Assembly (NCBI RefSeq): GCF_000275845.1
Contig: NW_006766910.1
Span: 22,831-86,830, forward strand
Source: Dichomitus squalens LYAD-421 SS1
Taxonomy: Eukaryota; Basidiomycota; Agaricomycetes; Polyporales; Polyporaceae
DNA: 64,000 nt
Direction: 5' to 3'
Positions 11,559-24,080 of this stretch are shown here, piece after piece. The stretch's first letter is position 1; every line of letters begins with the position of its first letter. The position numbers and the translations under genes are program-made. The notes beneath the pieces are model-generated. The model saw only the letters and a list, made by a program, of their open reading frames with translations, searched no databases and was not told the DNA's origin.

Positions 11559-13494
11559 CCTCCACTGACTCACGAGGCGACCCCCAACGGCCCGGCATCG
11601 TTCCCTGGGCCACATGATCCGCAAGTCTTCGCCGGCGGTCCCCACCAATCGCACGTTTAGCCCGCTATCGGTTGGTATGCAACAACACCACAATCGGCTC
11701 AATCCTGCAGTCCTTGCAAACTGGCTCGTATCCTCGTCGACTTCCTTCCCACTCGTTCCAGACCCCATTTTCTCTCCAACCAACCCCATGCATATGTTGA
11801 TCTGAAGACATCACGACAATTGACAGGAGCACGGCACGCCCATTAGGGACGGTCTCAGCGGATCGTCGTGTCATCCTCAATTGCCCCTAGTCTCTGTCTT
11901 GTCCTTGTTCACTCGACCTGACGGCGGTTGGTTGCTAGTGCCATGCCATAGGTCGCCCTTTGATGCGTCGCTTCCGATCCCCTCGTTCCAGGGATTGCGG
12001 GGTTCTGCATGTGTGTCCCTTGTCGTTGTCGGTTCCATATCGGCGACATCAGCGATAATCGACATCACGGTATTCACTGTCATCCCCATTTACGCTCTCG
12101 CACCTCGCTCGTCTCCCCCTGCAGAGCTATCCGGAATTTCTCCTTTGTTAGCCTCAGGATCCTGACTCCGTGGTTTTTTGGGAGGTGTTCGTGGACTGCA
12201 TCTATTATCCTGTTTGATCATTGCCCATACTGTCATGATGCATGTTCTTGCCCTCAATTGTAAGTCTCCTCGCATGATCGGGAAAGGTTATAATCTCGGT
12301 TCCATGCTCTGTAATCCAGAAGAGAATCCTGATCCTGTGTGTTGCTCTCCGTCCTCTGTGTCATGTTCGCTCCCTTACCTGACGATGGCAATCAAGACGT
12401 TCTAATCCAATCCGCTCTATTCCGCTGCGGCAGATCAACGCCTATATAAGTCCCCTGCTTATCACCGCGCGCCTTTGTCTTATCTGACCGCCGTACGTTG
12501 TAATCCCCTTCCGACTACGGTGAGCTGTCGCCCCCATCTCAGCTGATACTGTTCATCCAAATCAAACCCTGAGCTCTTATAGGTTTCGCTCACCTCGTAC
12601 CTGACCTCGACTCCTCCCCAAGTAATGACCTCGATTACTGCTCTTTCATGGGGCGATGCAGGCTCTCTCCTCAGGACCTCAGTGCGTAGCGCTACCCGTC
12701 AGGCTTCAGAGTATATCCGCTGGATTCTCCTGCACCTGATACCTGGCACTAGCACCGTGCGATCTGTCCCTACGCAGTCACTTCGCTTAACAGGTCCGTC
12801 CCTTGCCTTAGGCGATCGTTTGGGGCACCCGGCCCTCATCTGACAATGCGGTGCCTGTGGTATGACGTTCAAGACATCTTGTTCCTTATGCAGAACTTCC
12901 TACCTTGTCTTCGGAGAAGGAGCGCTGATCTTACGCCAAGCTTGATCTGCAGCTCGCGCCGCGTGGTTGAATGCGTTGTCTGGAGGGGACGATCAACCTC
13001 AAATAAGCATGTGGAATGACGAACTGAGAGTGCTAGGGCATATGTGCCAATTTCTCCAAGCCGATGTTCGCTTGCGAGTGTCTCCTTCAGACCCTGACAT
13101 CCCTTGGCTCATGCTATGGTACGACACCATTTCTATTTCGAGCACAGCGAGCGGCAGACCTCTGTCACGATGCAGACTGAACTCTATGCTTGCAGCCGTA
13201 TTTCAGACCCAGATCACATCATCATCGACAAACGTTCATAGTGTACGGGTCTCTTCTTATGTGGATCTGTTTGAGTAGCGTTCATTGCATCTACTGCAGG
13301 TCTACCGCAGCAACTGTCATCTGGTTGCCGGCGTGCACCACGTGTTCTTCATAGCGCTCGTATCGAAGGCAGCCCTTGTTTCGCGCGTAGATGGAGGTAC
13401 ACGACATACCCACATGGGTCGCATTCCTGGTCGCATATAAGCTCAGTCTGAAAACGCGGCACAGCTGTTGTACCTCGCCTCTCCAGCTTCAAGC
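11559..13494. other. No gene recognised between homeodomain-like gene and dynamin
   Basis: Short open frames occur, for example on the plus strand at 12625-12843 and 12967-13278, but none shows a domain or a splice-consistent extension. The last part presumably holds the dynamin promoter. Confidence 0.4.
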
Positions 13495-16400
13495 ATGTCA
13501 TTTTTCAGGTTCGTCCCCATCTTGAACGCTACCCTATGCGCACAATTTGTCCCTGAAATATGGCTCCTTGCTCTGCAGGAGGCAGACGAAAGGCTCAAAC
13601 GTGCGTGAACATCATAGGATTAGCTTCAAGTGGAGAGCGAGATAGCACTTACCCAGTTGTAGGGTGCTGACTCTCACGATGCCCGCCAAGGCAATTCCTC
13701 GTCCACTGCCACGAGTGCGACCTACACCACCACAAACAATCAGCACGAGGATCGTACTTCAGAACCGGTCGCTCCGGCCCAGACGGACCGTGAGGACCAC
13801 GATCCGACTAGCATCTTGCATAGGGAGTATGCGCACAAGCGCAGGGAGCTCTTGGAGATCGTCCACGACCTGCGTGCGCTCGGGTACGCAGGCTATCAAT
13901 ATTGACACACCGCAGAAAAATTCACTAATGGCATGCATACATAGGTCTGAAAAGGAGCTCGATGTTCCTCAGATTGCCGTGATTGGAAAGCAGTCAGGTA
14001 GGTTGTACTGCGCTTAGATACAAGCGCTTAGGCTGATCGTACTCTGGGGTCAGCGGGAAAGAGCTCGCTTGTGGAAGCTGTCACTGGGGTGCGCACTTCT
14101 CGTTCCTGAGATCCAATAACGCTTCATGTGTATGACATCAGATCAAAGTCCCTCGTGATGCCGAAACATGTACTCGGTATGTAATCTTACCCACATCTTT
14201 CTTGCTGTCCAGCGACGATGCTTATTGCTTGCCTATACAGATGTCCAACGGAATGCACAATCACAGCGGACTCACAAGAATGGTCCTGTACAGTCACCAT
14301 CCGAGGCAGCAGCCAAGAGTTCAGTGGCATCATCCATTCCAAGGACCAAGTTGAGCTCTGGATCCGTCGGGCGCAGGCAGCCGTACTGTGTCCCCACATC
14401 TCCACGGATACCTTCAAGACTAAGAATCGTGAAGAGCTTAAAGACATCGCTGACTCCAGCGTCGACAGCAATGTCCTCAAGTTTAGCAAGAAGGCGATAG
14501 AAATCAGGATCTCCGACCCGGAAGGGTCGGACCTGATGTTCGTTGACCTCCCTGGTATGTTGTCAGAACTGTCCTTCTTTCATCGCACACTTAGCGTGCC
14601 ACAGGCCTCATCCAGTCCGGCGAAGATGATAGTGTCATCAACATGGTCGAGGAGATGGCTTCTGAGTCGATTTCTCGTCCGTCCACCATTATCCTGGTCA
14701 TTGTTCCTGCAGAAGGTACGCCGAAGAGCAACCCCTATGAGCGCATCTTCCATCTGAGGCCTATATTAGATGATCTTGACAACCAGGGGGCGATGAAGTT
14801 GGCCAAAACGGCAGATGAAAGCGGAGAGCGTACCATCGGTGGGGACGATCTTCATCTCTCCCCTTTTTACTGATGTCAACGTGTGACTCTAGGTATTGTC
14901 ACGAAGGCAGACAGAGTAAGCGTTAGTGCGACTGGCCGACAGAAGGCATGGAAGGATCTCTTTGAAGGCCGCGCAACCAGGCATAAGCTCCGTCTCGGTT
15001 ATTACGCCGTATCCCTCCCCGATGACAAGCAGCGTGCTGACAATATCACTCGTCGCGAGGCTCAGCAACAAGCGAGTCGTGTTTTTGATACAGTCGCTCC
15101 TTGGATGGACTTGAGAGCGACTTGTCCAGGGCGCCTAGGGGTGCAGGCTCTAGTCCATGACATTAGCCCCCTGCTCTTGAAGATGCTTGTTGATGCGTAA
15201 GTCCTCTAATATCCCATTGTGTCAGTTCAGTTCCGATGAATGCATGCTTGACTAGAATCCCACGGCTAAAGGCTACTGTCGATCAGCTACTGGATTCTTG
15301 TCTCCAGGAGTTCCGTAGACTACCTCCGCAGCGTACCAGGAACACTGCTTCCGAGCTCGTTCAGCTCATCAGCGCATTCTGTGAATCTGTCATAGCTACG
15401 GCGAAGGGTACTAGCGAGGACAAGAGCTTCGTACATCGTAGCCGCGAGGCTTACAATTCCCTCAAATTTTCCATACGCGCCACGGCACCCGACTTCAGAC
15501 CATTTGAATACCCAGCACAGTTTTGCAAGCCCGGAGATCCGAGCTCTGTACAGGAGAACTCAGTGCAAGTTGTGGAAAGTCCAAGAGCGGCCTCTCCTCC
15601 GTCGAGTGAGACAAGACCTGGTTCCCCAGTCATCGAAATCAGTGTGCCTGCTTCACCGATTGAAGTGCATCACGAAGTCGAGGGTATTGTACTGGGTTTG
15701 ATGGACGTGAGACAAGTGATCAAGGAGTAAGCACAATTCCCTACATCTAGAACGAAAAGGTTTTCATAAGATTCTCCAGGGAGACGAGTTGGGAGCTCCC
15801 GCACAACATCCCTTATTCTGCCAAAACTCGACTCATTGGGCAATTCGTGCGGCGTTGGTCGGACCCTTCCCAGCGCTGTTTCTTGCGCATGCAGAGGGTC
15901 CTGGACGAGTATGTGTTCGACAAGTTGATTCCCCTCCACTTTGCCCAGTACTCGGCTCTCCAGGGCTTCGTGAGGTGCGCATCCGACGACTGAGTGCTTC
16001 GTCTCCCACTGAAACGTGCACGCATCTATACAGAGAACGACTTCTCAGCAAGATGAAAGAATACATTCGCCATTCGGAAACCTCGGTGCAAGATGTTCTC
16101 AAGCGCGAGGAGACTCCCTACTTCACTCAGAACGGACATTACTTCGAGACCTCGCGAGACCTCTGGATGGGTCATTACAAGGCGATACGAGCTTGCCGCA
16201 ATGACTATAGGCTCAACCGACATGTGGCGTACGAATACAACATGCCGGGTCTACCATCCCGCCCCAAAAGTGCGTTATCTGTGTCTATATGGTAGAAGGC
16301 TGAACAAATGTTCGATTGCGCAGCCCCCGAGTATACCGCACTCAATGCGCTTAGGGCGTTGCGACCGTTCCGGAACATCAGCTTTGGGGACCTGCATCGG

Positions 16401-16768
16401 CTACTGCCCCCAGACGAGTTTGTAGATGAGCTGAACGTGATGGCGGACGTCCGTGGCTACTTTCAAGTGGCATACAAAGCACGTCTTCCCTGCTCTCTCT
16501 TATCATCTGTCTCTGACATGGATCTTGCACACAGCGATTGATCGACGAGATCCCCCGGACGATACACCGTGACTTTGTAGAAGGCTTTGCGCATAGCCTG
16601 CAAACATATCTGTTGGACGCGCTGGACCTTGGAGGTGACAACGCGTCCAAGCGTATCCAGATGCTACTCGAAGAGGACCCTCGGATAAGGGACGATAGGG
16701 TGCGCCTGGAAGAAAGGCGAAAGTGCTTGGAGAGTATCAAGGCTAGGTTGGATAGCTTCCGGATCTGA
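13495..16768 (+). CDS. Dynamin-family large GTPase
   Basis: Fifteen exons join with consistent phase to about 822 aa: 13495-13508, 13579-13600, 13663-13883, 13945-13997, 14054-14088, 14142-14176, 14241-14554, 14605-14715, 14770-14838, 14893-15196, 15256-15726, 15780-15974, 16034-16269, 16324-16478 and 16535-16768. GTPase motifs are all present: P-loop GKQSAGKSS (about 100-108), switch region CTRCPTEC, DLPG (about 229-232) and TKAD (about 295-298). The middle/stalk region follows, with a Ser/Pro-rich insert at about 490-530. A C-terminal GTPase-effector segment carries AYKRLIDEIP and a final helical stretch. There is no PH domain, so it resembles fungal Mx/dynamin-like proteins more than classical endocytic dynamins. 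The family hydrolyses GTP to remodel membranes; the membrane acted on cannot be told from sequence. The start gives the short N-terminus MSFFRRQTKGSN. The intron at 16479-16534 appears to use a GC donor. Confidence 0.9.
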
Positions 16769-18075
16769 TGCCGAAGGATCAATGATACAGAGAGCATGTA
16801 CTACTATGCCAGAAGGGATTTTATGGGCGCGTTGTGACGAGGATCAGTATGGCAATACCACCGAATGACTGTGATTTGTGTGTAGGGGCGATTCAACGAT
16901 GTCCGTGAACAGGCCGAAGATACAAAGACCACGGGAGCTCCGGGTACTACGCAGGCACATGGTGAAAGCTAGGGACTTTTCCCAAAGGTTACAGAGCGGT
17001 TCTAAAGAGAAAGAGCCTACTGATGGTATCACAGGTCCTGGCGATAATGCGCCCCGCGGCCTGCATCTGGCGGAACTCTGGCTAGTTGAGAAGCTTGCCG
17101 GAGAGGTCCTCGTACCATTTGTCGCCGGAGAACGTAGAAGTGACTTCTATGTGTAGGCCTTTCAAGAACTCGAGCCGGCGGTGTTGTTTGCACGGAGGGA
17201 CTGGCCAAAGGCGTGCCCTCGTGTTCAAGTTTCGGTCTAGTCGGGTAAGTCAACGGCTTGTGGTAAGAGTGGGAAGGTGGGGTAGCTCGTGCTTGGCGTC
17301 ATCGGGGTGCCGGTAGCACGCAGCTAACGAAGGTAACACAGGCGTCGGGGCATAGGGAACCGGGGCAGAATGCACGACAGAGAGATGATCGTCTCGAACG
17401 CGCGCGCGCGTCGCGCAGCGTCAACTCCGTGACGGCTTCGGCGAACATAGTTGCTGCCTTCGTCCGTCGCCTGATATAATGAGCCGCCCGCACTCTCCGC
17501 TCTAATCATACGCCTTTTCCTTGCTAGGTCACTTCAAGACGTGCAATGTGCCATCCAATCAGGCCCTCCGCCCGTCGCATAGGGCTCGTCGAATGTCGTG
17601 AGAAACAACGCGCGCCAGAGGTCGCTATCGTTTGTTTGTATCGCAACAGCAGCACCTCAAACGCAATTACACCTCCCCGCCCACATCCCCCACCGCCCCA
17701 TTCACCACCCCGCAACGACGGCTCATATTCCCTCACTGTCCACTTCCGTTCCGCCGTTCGCAATGCCATCACCACCCGCTCCATGTCCTCACTCGACGCG
17801 CGGCGTGGCGTCGGTGCGGAGCCGGGGCTCTGCCGCCGCGTTCCTTGAGTATGAGCACATCCGTCAGCGGTGTACCTCGGAGGGGCCTAGGGCGAGCGCG
17901 AGGCGGGCGGGGCATGGGAGCCGTGGGTGCGCGTGCGGTGGAGTGATGTCGGGGGCGTCAGCTAGGACGTCATCAGAGCGCTCGCGCACAAGTACGATGC
18001 GCCGCTTCATCCGCGACGATCTTGTGTGCTCAGTGCTAACTCGACGTCTGAACGTGTCTGTGACCTGCATGCCAA
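16769..18075. other. Low-information region
   Basis: No supported gene. The segment 17400-18000 is GC-rich with simple Arg/Pro/Ser-coding frames on both strands, a pattern that yields long but meaningless open frames. A short frame at 16878-17156 (+) is not recognisable. Confidence 0.4.
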
Positions 18076-18480
18076 GACGTCCTCCACCAGCGCGCCCACC
18101 CACGCTCCAAGACCGACTACTACCTGCAGCATCTCTTCGTCCGCATCCTCGACCACACCATCGCCTTCTCCGCCTCCTCTTCCTCCTTCTTCTTCTCATA
18201 TGACAGCGCTCCAGAGGACTCCTACGCGGAGATGTCTGCTGGTATACCGCGCTCAGAATCCCCGGCGCAGATGGACGACGAGGAAGAGGACGACCTCAAG
18301 CACCGTTCGCGTCGTGGGCGCCGGACACTGTGGACGACAAGTCGAAGCTGGAGGGGCATATGAGCCATACGGCGAAGATATATCTGGTGCGTCTCCTCGC
18401 TCGTGGTCGGGTCTTGGGCGTGCGGTATGTATGGGCGATGAGGCTGATCGGAGTACTTCAGGCGAATGTGTACGTTTAAC
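18076..18480 (+). pseudogene. Probable relic of an unknown protein, frameshifted
   Basis: One frame reads as convincing protein (about 18076-18300): HPRSKTDYYLQHLF, then RILDHTIAFSASSSS, then acidic DDEEEDDLKH. At about 18300 it loses sense, and coding-like sequence continues in another frame (FASWAPDTVDDKSK, then MSHTAKIYLVRLLARG) to a stop at 18478-18480. A single shift near 18300 would join the two. Upstream, an exon around 17956-18018 may belong to it. I do not recognise the family. An unseen intron is the alternative to a frameshift. Confidence 0.35.
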
Positions 18481-20263
18481 GTGAGTCCCCCTGCTTGTCG
18501 ATACTGGATCGTGTTAGGACGGTATGAGCGAAGGCCTGACGGTTATAGTTGGCGCCACACGAGATGAACTAAGTGATATGGGTACGCACCTTCTCCGGGT
18601 ACCCGGGATGCTACTGATGTACAATATGAAGCAGGTGCCGTCTGACGACTCTCATACCTAGCCCTCTCTGTTTGCTCCATTAACATGCTAGAGACCACCT
18701 TGTAGATGCACTGTTTATCTAGACACTCTCTCGACCTCCTTCACTATAATGGCTTCCCATCCTATTTGTTGTCCGTAGCGGCTCTACAAGCTGCGCCGAG
18801 GCCTCTTACAGCCGTGGCATAACCGCCTGCGTGCCAAATTCGCCGCATCCTTGACTTCCCCGCGTTCGACTTGTTGTGGTCCTTTGAAACCATCTCCTAG
18901 ACACGTCAACTTAGTAGCTGCTTACACGAACCATCCAAGGAAAGATAAGGGCGATGAATGCATGTCTGGTACCTACCATGCCGCCCACAGCGACTTTGCT
19001 CATCCTAGGCATCCAACAGCCATGGAGCCGACAGCACCTACACGAGCACCAGGTGCCCCTATAAGCAGCTCTATATTTCCCGCCGGTGCTCCGCATGATG
19101 CTACGGCGGCTGACCTGCATGCGGCATTTCCTCAGTCGCTTGTTCAAGGACACGATAGCTGTCCCAGGACAGTCATAGAGCTTAGCGCATGGCTCAAGTC
19201 GCTGCGAGTCAGTAGGGGTACTCATGAGTTGTGAAATAGTAGCTTCTATTTTCCATTGAAGGATATCGTAAACGTACACGCATTGAGGAGTGGATACTAC
19301 GAATTACTAGTCATTCTCCGTCACATGTCCGTAGCAGCTGTCTTGCCACAGGGCCCTTACACTGGTAAACAAGCCAGAATTCACACAGGTTCATCAGACT
19401 CCAGCTGCCGCTCGCTGACGATGGGCGTGCGACACACTTCTGGTGCGTCTCCTAGTTGATCACTATGCCGGGCTATGTGCAGTGGTTTCTGGACTGGAGC
19501 CCCAATCACGTCTGTAGGTGGGCATTCCGTAGTATTGACCGCACCTCCGACAAAGGCTTGGAGAGCTGCGGCCGCCCGCGGCGCAACGTCACGGTCTGAC
19601 GGCTGCACGGGACTTGAAAAGTAGGACGATGTGCTTGGGAAGAACATGATGCACAGAAACCACGTTTGCTGAATTCCAAGGGCAATCCATGAGACAGAGT
19701 AACAAGGCAGATATCGGATTGAGAGGTGAACACGACGCCGAGCAGCGTGGAATGCATGCGAAGAGCACTCCGCAAGACGGGAACCAAACATGCACATACA
19801 AGGCGAACCGACTTGGTTCGCCTAATAGGCGCTCATATTGCGGTGAGATTCTCCAGTATCTGCATCCTTTCTACCCTCTGAAGCCCGTATGCTTCTGCCA
19901 GTGCAAGATTCTTCTTATCTAATTTATCCACAGGCTGAGCCAAGTCACCATCACATCAGAAATTCCTGAATTGAACTGTCTGAAGAAGTTTCGAGGGCAA
20001 GCGGGCACAAATGGGATTCGCGTTTGGCCGGTGCAAACGCGTGTCGTACGTAGTACATACAATAGACCTTATATACACAGTAAAATAGGGGTAGATAAGA
20101 GCGCGGGTATCCGTCGGGGGGCGGGACCTGTGGCGCTCGTTCCGCGAGCTCGCCATCTTGACGCCAGGATTCCAACACTGTCAACCGTTGCCGGATCGAA
20201 TCCCTAGCTACCAGAAATTCTAGCAGGTAGTAACGTGATCATAGCTGTTGCCCAACAGTCCCC
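18481..20263. other. No gene recognised
   Basis: Several 70-140-residue frames occur on both strands (for example 18851-19234 + and 19381-19797 -), but none has a domain, codon pattern or exon support that I trust. Confidence 0.4.
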
Positions 20264-20640
20264 TCACTTCTCGACTGCACCTGACCGACGTGGAGGTACG
20301 CAGACAACTTCAGAGAAAATGAAATGCTCTATCATCGCGTCTTGCGCGTTACCTCCAGGTTTCGTCCGAGGGTCAGGGAGCGTCTCTGTTAACTTAGTGT
20401 GAGTGCTCCTTTTCAAGTTCTCATAGACTACGGTAGCATTTATGAGAAGAGATGTCCAAATGGAGTCGGGCCTGAGGAACACACGTTAGACACGGTGCAT
20501 GCGTTTCTGTTGACATGGGTTCGTAAAGGGATGAGAAGCACTAGCTCGCCCCAATTATCACATCGAATGTGGTGAGCACTGCTTCTTGCTGTGGCGTGAC
20601 GCTTACATGATCGAATCAAATTCTGCTCATTCCCTTCCAT
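20264..20640 (-). pseudogene. Possible decayed DUF6534-like membrane protein exons
   Basis: On the minus strand two adjacent segments resemble the late exons of DUF6534 proteins. One is AVLTTFDVIIGAS, like the helix that precedes the R-T-D motif, but followed at 20541-20543 by an in-frame TAG. The next begins after a good acceptor and reads RPDSIWTSLLINATVVY. Expected neighbouring exons are not clear, so this is at best a degraded copy. The intact DUF6534 gene is at 54941-57301. Confidence 0.28.
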
Positions 20641-21740
20641 CTCCGCTGCACAGCATAATGGACAGCCCTCTGGAAGCTCGTCGGAGATCTTACCCGAGGA
20701 CGACGCGTTGTCTGTGCGATGAAAGGAGAACCAGCAAGGGAATCGCTCTCCGTGCCCGAAACTCATTACGAAGTTCCTTATGTATGTTCAAGCTATCCGC
20801 TGGAGGTATTTCAGGTTTATAATTGTATTGCCAGTCGGGTTCCTTGAGGCTCTCTGTGACTTCCACATATCCGTGAGATGAAGACGGACGTCATCCGAGA
20901 GAGACCCGTAGAGTTTGGTAGGTGATGTCCTGTGCTTCCTTGCTGTGACTTAGGGAGCGGAGTATCGAAGCTGATCCGGAAGTGTATTCCGGCATTTTCC
21001 TTGACACAATGCCATCACTTGGGAATACCACGTTCGATCTTTCTCGTCAAGGGTTCAGGACCAACATCCATGGCACGGCCACACTTCGTGGCTTCGATTT
21101 CTGAGCTGTTCTTATTTCCACAAGAGATACCGTTTCCCAGGAGTTTGGCTGTGTATATCTTCATGACCCATAGCACTAAGTCCAAGCTCGAAGATGCAAG
21201 AGATACAATATTCATGCCATGATCGGACAATGACCTTGATGCCCTTTACGGAATTCACTCGTTATTATCCCCTCGTCGGCGCGAGAACACTTCTCGAACT
21301 TCCAGTACCTAACAACAGGCTGTGTTTAATGCAAGTCTTCTATGCTTCTCCGCAGCCTATCGAAGCCAGGCGGCTTGCCTCCTCCATCTCATATGACTTG
21401 AACTGTATGGAGCTTCTGCACTGCGCACAGTAAGACTCCGCCAGTGAGCAAGGCATGGCGGTAGTTTACGTAAGGTGGATCTAATAGCTGTGCGACTCAT
21501 GGCACCGAAGGCTTGTCCACCGTGGCAGCACACTACCGGTGATATGACGGATCTGTCATGAACCCACAAAGAAGCAGGGAAATACACTCGGAGACGTGAT
21601 ATAAATATCGATGACCAGAGTCACTCTTCAAATACCGTATCAATGCTGTCGGTGTATATAGTCCGGAGCGGTAGACTCGGAAGTGTGCGCAGCTATTGAA
21701 GCAGCGCACTTTGCACCCCTCACTTCTATTTCCTTGCAAG

Positions 21741-23377
21741 ATGTCGTGGCCATCTAACAGTGAACTGGTTGACATTATTTCGTCCTATTACTGGTCGTGA
21801 GTCGCCTGGTCTCTTGAATGGAAGACTTCTGACAGTCGCTTCCTTAGATCTTTTGTCAATTATGGGCTCGTCGCAATCGCAGGTATGTTCGCCTACACTT
21901 CGCATCACCAGTTCGATAGATCGAGTTTTGTCGCAGTGATGGTGTTGTACGACTGGGTGATCTCCCTCCCTCGTGAAATGGAGTTGTTCATCAACACAGA
22001 TGCCCGGCCACTCTCCGCTTGTCTGTACTTTGCAAATAAGTATACCAATATCGTCAGCCAGGTGGTTAGTATGCTGGCCTATGCTCCGCTATCTACAGAG
22101 GTACACTCGTAACCTGCTGGATCAGATGTCAGAGGCTGATTCACACAATGATAGAGGTGATTAGCGAATATTCAAGATTATATTCCGTAGCTTCACCAAC
22201 CATGTATGTACTCAGCTGCGCTAGGATCCAGGTCGCGACCGATCTGTCCATGTACTTGGCCAGAGTGGCACCGGCATGTGAGTATGTTGCACTTCTGGTG
22301 CCCATATCTATCCTTCCCACTAACTTGAGATTTGCAGTGTTCACGGGTTTGAGGGCATTTGCACTGAGCCAGTCTTGGGAACTATCCATTGTCGCCTTCA
22401 CTTTCTCGTTTCTGCCGTTTGTGACCGGGCTCGTGCGTGACCCTTTTGGGATATTAACTTATGCTAATGCATGCTGAGTTGAACCTAGGTGAACCTCGGA
22501 TATCACCCCTCTGGAACCATCTACCCGGTCATTGGGTGTATGATATCCGATGATTATCCACTCTCATTGGGTTATATGTATTTCCGTTGCCTGATTACTC
22601 AACTCTTCGCACATTTACAAAGCTATCATAGAAGTAGGTAATTAAAGCGCAACCGCAAAACAATCAACTGAGCCAGTATTTCAGTGGCCGTCGTCAACCG
22701 GACAGCTACAATCATTGCTGACATCCTACTCATCGCGATTACTTGGTGGAAACTCCGTCCCACAAGTGTCAGAACGGCAGCGAGCGTTATGTCAAGGGCA
22801 GATCTCATGGGAGTGTTACTTCGAGACGGTCTCTGCATGTTCACTCTCTGTTGCACTCCATACTTACAGGGAACGACAGGAATGCTTTACTTCGTGTGGG
22901 TGCATATTGCCATCAATTCAGAGCTGACATTGAGCCCTGCATCGCAAAGTGTATCATTGATAATCAATGTTGTACTAGTCATATTTCTGCAGCAGCCCCC
23001 GGTGCGTGCTAATCTTGCTCTTGGAAATGTAGGAGGTAGCTCTGATTCAGCTTTAGATCAATAGCGTACTATCAGATGGTGACCAACTGTCGACTCTCAT
23101 CTCTCCGTACGTCCCCATCCTTCCATAATGTTAACCGCCTGCCAGCTGCCTGATTCATACCTCCTTCCACGTGCTTAGCCTCTTGTCAATTCTTGTTTCG
23201 CATTTCATGTTGGACCTCCAGGAGGCGTATCAGGCGATGACCCTCAATCAAATCTCCGACAACCCCTTGCGCACATCACATGTCATAAACTCCTCTACGT
23301 TGAACTTCGCCAGCACATTTGGCTCACTTGCGGCCCATATCGATGATCTGACTGTGGAATCGCTGGACTCAGAGTAG
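21741..23377 (+). CDS. DUF6533-type multi-pass membrane protein
   Basis: The start MSWPSNSELVDIISSYYWS leads into NYGLVAIAVMVLYDW, then PREMELF and a run of hydrophobic helices. It ends with the hallmark SILVSHFMLDLQEAY and FGSLAAHIDD near the C-terminus. This order (YD at the end of helix 1, FxNKY/FxNRY, then ILxSxFxLDLQEA) is typical of DUF6533, a large basidiomycete membrane family of unknown function. Splicing is dense. Supported junctions include introns 22101-22154 and 22157-22215, separated by only 2 nt, and introns 22578-22622 and 22634-22684, flanking an 11-nt exon. A last small intron at about 23038-23078 is less certain. No stop interrupts the model. It is a paralogue of 34773-36558. 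Confidence 0.72.
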
Positions 23378-24080
23378 GACCGGGGGGCTTCAGCAGTCAT
23401 ATAAATTGTGTGATATTTTTTGTATTGGAAACCACGTCGCTCACAGAGAAGGGCGTGGGGAGGAGCTCATACTTGGATAATAAAGCGATGTTCAATCACT
23501 GCAGCCACCTTCAAAGCTCAAGGGGCTTATTGCATCATACGATCTCTGGTCTCTCCATAAGATAATGCGTTACAACGAGGCCTAGAGGTAATCAGTAATC
23601 GGTTGAACCAAAGCTCAAGCAACCAGACATGACGTAGGTTTACCTGCCGCACGTTGCGCCGCATGCACCGAGTCTCTTAATGGAATCACGTATATACTCT
23701 GGTCACAATGTGGTATACCTTTGGCAAAATCTCGGTGGTGGTACGGTTTGAACTTGTGACACCCTCCTATACGCTGTGACGGAAAGGCTGGTGATGGCAA
23801 ATACTCGCTACTTGATTGTGGTTCATGAGTACTCAAGGAAGGCCTCAACGTTCTTTCACAATCACCTCTCTTTTCCAGTGCGGCCTGGCTATTCTCACAC
23901 GATCTGCCACTTAGTCACTGACCTATGTCTTACACGTTGTTAAAGGTCTAGTCTTGGCTTCAAAGCCTGTTTCGACGTTATATTATGACAGCATGTAGGG
24001 GATCAATTGCGTCTAGTCGCTCGGCTCACTTCTCCAAGCCTCCCAACGCTGTTTAGCACACAAGCTTAGCTTCGCTACCT
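23378..24080. other. Intergenic between convergent genes
   Basis: Shared 3' flank of the DUF6533 gene (+) and the P450 gene (-). No gene or repeat seen. Confidence 0.5.

Noticed and set aside
17598..18203. A 201-residue plus-strand frame.
   Set aside because: Pro/Arg/Ser low complexity reading through GC-rich DNA; the more protein-like sequence in the overlap lies in a different frame.
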